Below, piece by piece: positions 9,201-21,053 of a stretch of 41,481 bases of DNA. Location of the stretch: contig CAMPET010000031.1 in NCBI GenBank assembly GCA_946803715.1, positions 311,616 through 353,096 of the forward strand. The letters run 5' to 3'. The position numbers and the translations under genes are program-made. This stretch comes from Beroe ovata (taxonomy: Eukaryota > Ctenophora > Nuda > Beroida > Beroidae). The stretch's first letter is position 1; every line of letters begins with the position of its first letter. A model generated the notes under the pieces. It saw nothing but the letters and a program-made list of their open reading frames with translations, did not search any database and was not told the origin of the DNA.

Positions 9201-12200
9201 CGCAAAGTTATCCGAACCGGTAACCATGACTACAACAGTAATGGAGGAGGGATGTGTTGACACACGTGTGATAGAGCAGGGTGATGAGAAGATGAGAAAG
9301 AGGGATCTGTGGGAGAGTATCACCAAGAATCACAGACTTCGAGATAAGGTCAGTCAGATTAATCCTTCAGATTTCTATTTCTGTCTTTGTTCGAATATAT
9401 TTGGGTGTAAAGTTTGGGGAACAATGAAATTGAGAACTCATTAATCATAGGAAATCTTAAGATTAAATTCCATTACAACATCATGAACACAAAACATGAA
9501 AATTCATTAAATATCTTATGAAGATCTCTCTGAATTCAAAATCATGTCAACCAAATCACATGGTTTTCGTCTTCTCCCGTCTCTGTTTAGCCCTCCTATT
9601 CTGAAACCAGAGGGCGATGGTCCGGGCAGGGACTCCAATCTCCTTCGCCAGGGCCTCCTTCCGATCAGCCACAGCGAACTGAAGAGTCTGGAACTCCGTC
9701 TCGAGTCGGTCGAGCTGTTCCAGAGAGAACTTGGTTCTGATCCGCCGCTCTGATCTCACGGGGCCGACCCCCGAGTGCCGCACCGTGTAGTTGGTCAAGG
9801 TAACGGGCTTGCTGCATGCTGGGAGGTGAGGTGGGGTGCTACACGAGGAGGGGAAGTCGTTGCTGGAGGAGATGGACTGGTACTGGAGGTCGTATTGCGG
9901 AGGGGAGGGACGGAGGGCGCAGGATGATGCTGACATCTCACAGGAGGTGGCAGTTGTGGGGAGGAAATCAGATCGGGTGGCCCAGGTGGGACTGGGGAGG
10001 GATGGAGAGGATGTCTCCACGTGCACTGAGATGGTGTTGTCAGACGCTGGAACGCTGATGGAGGACACAAGCTCCTCTAGGGGGATGTCTTGTAGCTGAG
10101 CAGCATCAGGGAGACAGGAGAAGAGATTGTGAGGAGGCGATGAGGGGGCAAGGGGGGACGGGAAGGGAAGGGAGGAGGCGGGGGATTGGGGGAATGGAGG
10201 ACAGTTGATAGGAGGATATGTGGTGTCACAAGGGAGAGGTGTCACAGAGGGGCGAGCAGGGATCTCTGGGAATGTGGTGTCACGAGGTAGGGAAAGAGGA
10301 GGGGTGGGATAGTAGGAGTCACCCAAGTATTGGAAGAGATCAGGGTTGAAGAAAGCGGTGGTGGAATTCATCTTTTCTATGATATCTCTGGGTGTGTTGT
10401 TGGTGGAACTGATGGTTAATTTGAGATACCCCGGGTTTATATATGGTGGATGTGTGTGTCGGACGCATTGGTCTCGTGACGGTATTCTGGCGTGCTTGTC
10501 AGACATCGGATCTGCCGGTGGCGCCAAACTACAGACCGCATCCGATGTCTCCCGGTCACGTGGTAACAACATGTGGTCACGTGATAAGCCGCGTACTGTC
10601 ACGTGATCAGGTTAGGGTGGTCACGTGATTCAGTTAGTCTGGTCAGATGGTTACCGTACACACAATCGTGAGTTAACGAAGATGACATGTGTACTACAGT
10701 GGACTAGACTCTGTACATGCTACTGGCACAGAAAAAAACCAACCATGAAATAAACAGGAGTTTTCGGACAAAACACCTTTGTTTATAATCCGGCTTCCCT
10801 CTCTTGTACTCACCAAGGTGACGCTGTGTGTCACACAACTTGACACGGGTGAAGGTGGCTAGCTTGTGCCACCCCTGGGTGGCGTAAGCGTGGCACACAT
10901 CCCTGAGATGCGTCTCGGCGTTCAGGCACTCCGACTGTAGACCTGTTGGGGGGATTGTGAGACCGTTCATGGGAGCAGGTTGGAAAGAATTGGAGAGATT
11001 TAGGAAGGAGTAGATATAGAAGATATCATGTTTGTAGTAGATAAGCTGAGGGGAAGCAAAAGAGTGTTCAGGGGGCTAAAAACTTTTGAGAAAGACATTA
11101 AACGGTCACTTTTTATACATCGAGTAATTTTTAATTGGAGTGTCATATTTCCCGTCAAACGAGGAAAGATATTTCACAGAATTAATTAGAGCGTAGATAA
11201 GTGCTCATCTTGCTAATTAGATATAACTAATCCTCAAATCAATTCGTAATTATTGTACTAATTAAGGTGACTAGGGGTAAGGTGACTTCTAACTTACCAT
11301 CTCAGAAGAAATTTGAAGTTTTCTCGATTTCCTGATGAGCAAGCTCAAAAATTCCATCGAATTTGAATCTAAGTCAAAAAGTATTTATTTCTAGTATGCT
11401 CCCTGTAAAATAGTATTTGACCGTTTTTTGGTATCGGTGTGTCTCATTGCTTTTCGCGTTTTGTCGTGTTTGCTTCCCAGGTAAGAAATCATAGTTTAAA
11501 TTGGTTTCACGGCGAGTGTGAACTGATGCTGCTCAGCTACAACGATGATTCATACTTGTAATGTGACAGTAGGAGAGATTATTTGGTGGAAAAATAGTGT
11601 CGCCGGTACCAGTCAAGTCTTCATTTGAGACCCTCGAAATCGTATTACATAAGTGTGGAGTCACTCATTTCACTTTTACCGAAAACTCAGATCAGAAACT
11701 CGAAGAAAATTTTTTGTCCGATTTTCATGCAAATACTACGCATTCCTATGTAATTTTGGACGCTGAATCGATTCCCAGTCGAATTTTGTCCCTATCTCGC
11801 TTCCCTGAGGTGCTCTTCGTCAGAGCTAATATCTGAGAAGAAATCAGGATTTTCCCATGCTGTACTTCTTCTTGCACGTGCGTCGTGCAACACTCTACAC
11901 TCCCCATAGCAACACGCACGCCGCGACATACAAAATAGTAAAAGAGAACATACAACTCACCCCTATCCCGGAGATAGAGCGCTTGTCGCATCATGATCAA
12001 CTGAGCGTGACGATTCCAGGCGCCCTGTTTGAAGGACACAATGGACAGCTGGCAGAGGTCGATGTACTGCTTGTGGAAGAACGACTTGTCCGTGAGGAGC
12101 TTGTGTAGGTCTGCTGTCAGGTTAGAGGAGATAGAGGATGAGGATGAGGTCACGGGACGCGATCCTGGGAGAGAGAGAGAGATAACTTCTGTGACAACAA

Positions 12201-13229
12201 AGTGGTTTGTACGGACGATTTATGTTGTAGAATGCCCAGTTCTCTATTGATTCGCGGATTTGGGTTACATATGCTCCTGCAAAGAGATGGCGGGCTCTAC
12301 ATGTCTACACTAGTAGCCCACCCTTGACGAGAGCAGCCACTTCACTGCTGCTCAGTACAGGATCTGTCTCTCCCACGTGACCACTCAGTCCTCCCAGTTC
12401 AAGTAGTTTCTCACGAGCCAGGCTGTAGAGTTGACCCTTCGCAACCGCCAGTGCTTCAGGTACATCCTGTGCAGAGTGCTGGGTCATTATTTGAGTCTTT
12501 GACCATTGGTCCAATGCAAAATTGGGTCAAGATCATATCCACACCATGTTGTTGAGTGGTGAACTTCGCTTCACTGCCTCCAGTATCTCAATGCAGGCAA
12601 TGTACACCCACACTACCAGAGCTCCTCTTGGGTACTTGACCTGATGAGGTATCGATTTGTGTGATTCAAAATGGATCACTCGCTACGTTTAACAGGATGC
12701 AAAATCAACGAGGATTTCATCAAACCTTGAGGATAGAGCAATCTTGGAGAGTCTGCAGGAGGAAGCTGAGACCTTTCTTGGCCAAATCGCGAGGATTTTG
12801 CAGGTGAATCAGTTGATGTGCAATCCTGATCAGGAGAATGAATTTCTGTCTAAGGTAGACCGTATTGGTAGACCGTATAAGGTAGACCGTATAAGGTAGA
12901 CCGTATTGGTAGACCGTATAAGGTAGACCGTATAAGGTAGACCGTATAAGGTAGACAGTATGGATTTTCCAACTTCAACACTCTATCAAAGAGTTGTGCC
13001 AGGGTTGTACTGGAGTTGTTTGCTTCTTACCTCCTGAATATGAGAGAACATATTTGGATAGAGTCCACGTGGTCAGTGTCAAAGTCCTTGACAGCAACCT
13101 CAGAAGCGAGTGATATGCCCGACCAATTGGTGATTTCCTTCTCTATGAATGCCTCAATCCAGGGAACAATCTGGGAAAAGACACTGTGAATAAAATCAGA
13201 CACCAACATACACAGACACACGAACAGTG

Positions 13230-13260
<31 letters not shown>

Positions 13261-16200
13261 NNNNNNNNNNNNNNNNNNNNNNNNNNNNNCACACACACAC
13301 ACACACACACACTCAAACATACACACAAACACACACACACACAAAACGCAACCCATACACATACAAACCTGACATTGACGGAGTTTCAAGACATATTGTC
13401 GGAAAAGAGACAGCACTTCCTCCCCACTCCGATACCCTTCCTCATACAATCCTGACACGAGATTTGGGGGTAATTTGGGGGGGGGAGGAGATTTGGAAAC
13501 TTGATTTGAGAGACTCGGAAACTTGATCATACTATAATTTGATCATACTATAGCCGTGTTCAATAGTGGTATCGATGATGATCAACACAGCTGCCGCTCT
13601 ATATTTATTCCCGAGCAGCCAGACACCACTCACCAGTTAGCTCGTATAGGAGGGCCAGGTTTTCCTTCGCTTCGATAAACCGGAACAAGTTGAAATCTTC
13701 GTCCTGTAAAATTCATTGTTCCGGGGTCAATTTCCGCCCTTATACAGCTGACGCACCCCTTGTTCTGATTAACGCGGAACCTATCAATTATCCCTTGGTG
13801 CTTGGAGTGCAGCTAAAAACAGGAAATCACGCTTTGCTAATTAGTCACCGTTTGCAAATTAGCAGTTCCAATATCATATTTCAACTTCAAGGAGAGCACC
13901 AACAGCGCTAGATAAAACATTGTTCGATATCTTGCTTTGCTTTTTGCCACGGTGAGAATATGAGCAACAGGATTGCTAAAAGCTTTGTGTCCGATCACAA
14001 AGCATCGTGTACTGAGTCGCTAACTCAGAGAAAACCGAGGAAAACTCGGAAGGTATTATTAACTTCTCACCATTTCACTACTTCATCACATTCACACCGC
14101 AGGAATAGAACTTCATTTTGTACCAGCTGCATCTCATGATATCCCTCATGTTATCTCCAAATTCTTACAAAACTCTCCATTTCAGACGAAGAAACAGCCC
14201 AAAGTACGACCATATCCCGACGCTAGCAAGACCAGCAAACCAGTNCTTCGTCCTGTAAAATTCATTGTTCCGGGGTCAATTTCCGCCCCTACAGCTGACC
14301 ACCCCTTGTTCTGATTAACGCGGAACCTATCAATTAAACCATGGTGCTTGAACAGGAAATCACGCTTTGCTTATTAGCTGTTCCAATATCATATTTCAAG
14401 GAGAGCACCACCAACGCGATATGAAACATTGTTCGACATCTTGTTTTGATTTTTGCCACGGTGAGAATATGAGCAACAGGATTGCTAAAAGCTTTGTTTC
14501 CGATCACAAAGCTTCGTGTACTGAGTCGCAAACTCAGAAAAAACCGAGGAAAACTCGGAAGGTATTATGAACTTCTCACCATTTCACTATTTCATCACAC
14601 CGCAGGAATCGAACTTCATTTTGTACCATCTCATGATATCCCTCCTGTTATCTCCAGATTCTTACAAAACTCTCCATTTCAGACGAAGAAACAGCCCAAA
14701 CCATATCCCGACGCTAGCAAGACCAGCAAACCAGTTTCTCAACAGAGAGTAACACCACCCAACATAACCATGAGTTACTCGACCTCACAGCAACTATCGG
14801 CCAGGGCAGGATACCAAGTGTCCACACCGCTACTAACGTCAACCTCTTACAACCCCAGTCAGCCACTAACATCGACCTCTTACAACCTCAGTCAGCCATT
14901 AACATCAACCTCCTTCAACCTCAGTGAGCCACTAACATCAACCTCCTTCAACCTCAGTCAGCCACTTACATCAATCTCCTTCAATCTCAGTCAGCCACTA
15001 ACATCAACCTCCTACAACCCCAGTCAGCCACTAACATCAGTCCCATACAATAACCTGCAATCTCTGACATCAGTGGCTTGCCACCCTGTGCAAATACTGC
15101 CAGCTGCGTCCTACAACCCCACACAACCACTTTCATCACTTGCCTACAACCCCACACAGCTGCCGACATCAACATCCTGTAATTCCTCTGATGCCCCGCA
15201 TACAACTATACCCACGCCTGACCAAATCTCGGGTCCCCACTGGTGGTACATCCCTTCCCCCGTTTCGAACAAACCACTGAATCAGGTTGTTCAACCACTG
15301 GTCTACAGTGTTCAGAGTGTTGCTATTCAGAATTTGGCAACCACAACGAGCTCTATCACGAACAAGATGACAGACTGTCAAAACACCGCAGCACAACCAC
15401 ACGACAGTAACCATGGCAACCTCGCAACACAAGACAGTTGTCATGACAGCGACAATATCCAAGTTGTGGTTCACCCAACGACGACCCCGTTCATTTGTCG
15501 TCACTGTTGGGAGCGATTTACCGAGGTCAACGTGTACACTGACCATGTTATTGAACACTATACGTCAGGGTCCGGGACATTTTGGAGGAATTTGGAAAAT
15601 GGGCATTGTGCCAAGAGGGGCGAAGGGGGGCCGTTGACCAACTGTCATTGACTTTTGATTTTATCCCCACGTAATACCTCATCGTTATGGAATCTGATTT
15701 CGAAGTTTGATTGATGATGATTTTCGATAAAAAGGTGACACCGTTTTTTGAAATGAATTGCGTATTTTTTCACCGCTTTAACTCAGTGACTGCATTTACC
15801 TCATGCGAGTCTCTAAGTTGGTTGACACTCTTCTCCATTGTTGCCAGCTTCAGTGTCACCGATTTGATAATGGAGTCTCGTATCTTGCTCACAGCTATCA
15901 GCCAAGACTATGGAATAACGGAATTGAAATTTTCAACGCACGTATATTAGAATTAGAAGAAAATTTCTGGTATTCCTCTGGTTGCGAACTCAGACAATTG
16001 AAACAGTGGTTAGTCTTTAATTGGAGAAAATACTTTCAATGTACAACATCATCATCAGTCACCTAGTGAATATTTTGGTTAAATTAGGATAAACTAAATA
16101 CTGATTAATATAAAATTACGTCATAACTCTGAGGATAATCTACATACTAGTTACATGAACAAATATTATATACAAGGTCGAAACATCACACAATATANTG

Positions 16201-19200
16201 ACTCTCTCAGACATGCTTGTTCGAGTAACGGAGAACTTGTGGAGAATTGCCGACTTGTCCTGTTGGAGAGAGAGAGAGGAATGTGGACACCACTTATTAC
16301 CTTGCCATCTTTCTGAACAGATGAAAGTAGCTCGAGACTCTGCACACGCTGACACCATTTAACGCTCTGACACCACGTCTAAATTGTTGACACCACTATT
16401 TTAGTTGAAACCACTTTACCTGGAATGTTGCGTGAATGATCAGATAGTTGTTACAGTTGTATTTGGACAGTCGGTCGAACCACACCGTCAACTGATCCTT
16501 CACGTGACCCCTGAAGAGAGAGATAGTGATTATCATGGAGATGAGAGAGAAGCCATTGAAGATGGCAGGATATTGAAATTTCTGGTCGCGCGCAGATTAT
16601 CGAGCTTTACCCTAACCAAAATTTCAAATATGATCTGACTTTCAGATGAATCATGAAACTCAGTTGCAACATATAATATCACAGTTAAAAAGAGAAATTC
16701 ACAAATAAACAGAACAATCGATTTCTATAAGATGCAGTTTCCAGCTCTATTCACGATTCAGATAGACACTCATGATAATTATATTTCCATGGTAACAGTC
16801 AACTCCGCATGAGCTAATCCATGGCAACAGCAAACTCCATCACGTGATTCCTAGTTAGCGGATTCCATCACCGAATGCGCTCTCTTCCCATGCTGGTGAT
16901 GATCATGGTGATACACGATATCCTCCATGAGGAAACCAGGTTCTCCGTTGACAATATTCACATATTCCGGTTCGGTTCCGTTACTCGCTGTATTGCTCGT
17001 CCCCGAACAGAACCCCGACTCCCCGTTCGTGACGTGAGTGTCGGAGTTGTAGTCGTAATCCTCGTCTCCCGACCGGAATCCCACCCTGATCCGAGTTTCC
17101 TCTTCCTCATCCCCCTCTTCCTCCTCCTCCGATATCCCCGAGAGATGGCCCACGTGGTAACACTTGTCCGTGGGGTGGAGTGGGGCGAGAAGGTGGGGCG
17201 GTGGGGTGGGAAAACAGCACGTGATCTCCTCTCCGTATTCCGTCGGCTTGCTCCAGTGTACCGTGTAGTCATGCGGAGTATTGGAGTGGTCCGCGCGGCA
17301 TGGTTTCTCCGCAAGCATTAGCGAAGTTTCGTCCAGTTCTTCGTCCTCGTCGTAGTCAGGATACGGTTGTATACAGCAGGAGGAGGGAGTGTTGATTTCC
17401 ACCCCAGACGGGGTTTTGGAGGGCGGGATGGGAGGTGGGTCCTCCCGGGAACAGTTGACGTAGGGAGCATGGTGGTCGGAGGGTGGAGTGGTGAGTTTGA
17501 AAGTGGGGCAAGACGATTGTTTGATGAGATGTTTGTCCGGTTTCACCTCTGTCCCCGATGTATAATTTGAGAGTCTTACCCGGTCTGGGAAGGGGGCACT
17601 CGGCCCCTCTCCCCCCTCATCCTCCAGTATTGGAGGCGGAGGAGGGGGCAGTGAGTTGGGGCAGTGGACCAGTCCTAAATCGTCCTCCCAGTACATCTGG
17701 GGAGTGTCTGTGATGTGTAATCCACCGCTGATTTTATCCTGGAGTGCGTGTTTGCACGGGTATTCATCATCCGCGCACTCGGCACACGCCACACACGACT
17801 CAGCCGCCAGAGTACGGCCTGCATCGCCGTTCAAGTTCATATAGTTATGGTTGCTATGGTTACGCTGATGATTCTTGTCTCTCTTATATGACTCGTTATC
17901 TCCAGCAACAGAGTCCTCGTCATACTGTCCACTGAAAATATACGCCACCATGGTGATAAAAACTCTGGTGGAGTAGAGCGCCACTTGGACGGCGGCTGGA
18001 ACATTGAGGAAATGAATGAGGCCCTCTGTCGTCATGGATACGAAGAGTGAGATTAGCACCCACCTCATAGTCCGGAGGTTCGCGAAATGTCTCAACATAA
18101 TGAACAGTATGCTCATCGTAATAAGAGCAAAGAACAGCTGACTGCCAGATACGCTAAAGTACGGAATTTGGCAGATTCCAGCAGAGTCCTTCACTAACGA
18201 GAATACGGTAACGATGAATTTGATGGTCAGCAAAACGGAAAGGAAGATCATGTGAGAGAATTTGTTTTCCGATTCATACGAGAGCAGTGAGAAAAGGACG
18301 AGCGAGTAGAAGAGGAATTCGAGTGCATCCCGTAGCACCATGACCAGGCAGAGCATGTTGCTGTCTCGTCCAATCAGGAAGAAGAATGTCAGGAGGATAA
18401 CGAGGGACGAGATGAGGTACGGAAATATCGTCCCGATGGGGATCTTGGTGACGATTCTCCGTCTAGTGATGTAGATAACGGGGACGGACGATAGCATGAC
18501 AACGAGTAGAATCACACTCACAATCTTAGTGGGGTCACTAAAGTCGATAGCGGGTGTTGTGATGATAGGATCTGGGTCCGGGTTAATTGTGATGTTACAC
18601 CCTCCCCCCGTGGAATTTCTCAGTGGTTCGCTACTCGCGGAGGAGCGCCAAGTGGTCGGCAGGATCTTCAGTCCCCGCTCATCCGACCACCCGATCAGCT
18701 CAACCCCGGGGACAGCTCCAGACTTGAAAATATTGATCCGGTTATAGGAGAAGCCCTGGTCGAGAAGTGTAGCCTGCTCGTTCGTGATGGAGACAAAGGT
18801 TATGTCCCGCAGGGAAGTGGAGGAAAGGGTTTGCCCCTCTCGGAGCGGGATTTCGATCAGTTTGAGGGTGTCGAGAAGGAGAGGGACGGAGCGGGGCTGC
18901 TGGTATCCCTCGTTCATCTTGTACTTCATACAGCTGAAACATGGTGTCAACTGTAACATGCTATTGGTGTCAACTAAAACATGACCCTATTTTGGTGTCA
19001 TATGGTCGGCGTCAACTGATAATAAGGGGTGGTAGAAACAAGATCAGGAAGGGATAAAGAAAAAGAATGTGCGTTACCTTGGAGACAAGCATGAATATTT
19101 GGGGTTATCACCCGGTGTCACACCGGTATCAATCATCTGATATGTTTTCGGTAGCAACATCACCAGATCCCCAATCTCAGTGCTGTTTCTGATATCAGCT

Positions 19201-21003
19201 GTAGCCACACTAGGTTGTTCCTCGAGGTAGTACTGCAAAACCACCATATTTCTACACCTCGACCCCGTGAAGTGGTCAATGAAAGTATCCTGGAACTCCG
19301 AATACCCAACAAGGATCACAACTGAGAAATTCTGACAGGTTTCCTTGGTGATATCCGCAGTGTTGACAATGTGCTTCTCCCAGCAGCGGCCACGCCCTTT
19401 CAGCGTATCGGTAACAGAGGAATCAGCTTCGACGTAGTACGTGATAATATCCCACGTGTAATAATCCAGCACGCCCTCCAGCGATTTCATCTCAAACACC
19501 ACACTGGGAGTGGTCAAGTAGATGTTGGGTGAGGTGGGGTAATTCGTCACTTGGTTCAGAACAAAGGTCGGGATTTTAAACGCATCAACGAGGGGCGTGA
19601 TATCCTCTAGTTGCTGATCGGAGAACACACCCAGAAACGCCGTCACATTGTCCAGATTCCCGACGAGACTCTTTACAAGACCCCCCTCAGTCGCCCCTCC
19701 CAGGATAACCTTGTGGTTGAGATTGTACCACAGTCGCTTGCTGAATAGCTTGATCCCGTACTCAATGGTTGCCTGAAGTTCTGGGGCTGCGGGAGAGTCA
19801 GGCACGTAGAAAAGGAGGGTGGAGGAGGAGATGGGAGAGAGGAGGAGGGCGAGGAGTATCAGTGGGGTTGTCATGGTGATGGAGTGTCAGAGGGGGAGGT
19901 GGTGAGGGGTTCATACATCGATAGATCTGGGTGTTGGGGTGTCAAGAGGCAGGAATAAACAGCTAATTATACCAAACAACGTTCATGTTTAGAAGCAAGA
20001 AAAAAATACAGCAATTGTTATTTCCATGTAAAACAAGCAGAACATCAACAATTATGATTACAAAAAATGTAGAGAAATGTGCCACACATACGTGTGTGAC
20101 GGGTGGCAGTGACAGTTTCTAGTCCAATATGATGGCATGCTGTACATGCACCAGCAAAACGAAGTAAAATAGAAAAAGAGTAAAATAGTAGTATGAAGGC
20201 GTAGCCATTTCTCTCATAGAACTTAGATACAAATAATCAAACTAAGCACAGACTTCCTTGTGTCCAACGTTCCTGAATCATATAACGAACGCCCATATAT
20301 ATATTAACCTCGCTTATAATGAGTATCTTCTCATTAATGAAGTAAATTATCATCATTGAATAACCCTGGTACAGAGAGATTAAGTGATTTAAACGGAGAC
20401 TATCTTTTCTTTAGAAATAATACGGCGCAAGAAGACGGCTATATTGAGCATATATCAATAAATGTGCAAGACAAAGCGTCTACGAGACATATCCGAACCC
20501 CAAACGCAATCGTGAACCTCAAAATCTTCTAATTATGTAAACCACGCTTAAGCTATGCATATTCTAAGAATTACATAACATGCCTGATGTAAATTCTGAG
20601 GCACGTCAAAACGAATCATGACGTTTTCCGATTGATGGTGTCGTTATTAAGAGTATCTAGATACTACATATCCCAAATCCCAATCTTGTTGACCCTCTTC
20701 TTATAACGCTGCTGCTGCTCCAGTGCATAAGATGGAGTAATTGATAAAGGAGTAATTGATAAAGGAATAATTGATAAAGGAGTAATTGCACACATGAGAA
20801 AGAGAGGATATAAAGGAGTACTTGGCAGCGATAAGTAGTTAGTAGCTGAGCGCGTGTGGGCGATTACTCGCTAAACTACAACCACTCTAAAATAGTGAGT
20901 TAACCATCCACTTACACCACTCATATACCACACATACAACTCTGGTACTTATATATGTAAACCAGGGGGTTATTCCGAGTTATCATATAAACATGCGATG
21001 ATT

Positions 21004-21053
<50 letters not shown>

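Noticed and set aside
10372-10602. N-terminal extension of the homeobox protein
   Set aside because: It spans the TATA box and reads through the E-box array and hairpin, so it is promoter rather than coding sequence.
13143-13526. Frames of repeated HT or VC
   Set aside because: Translation of CA/TG microsatellite and N gap.
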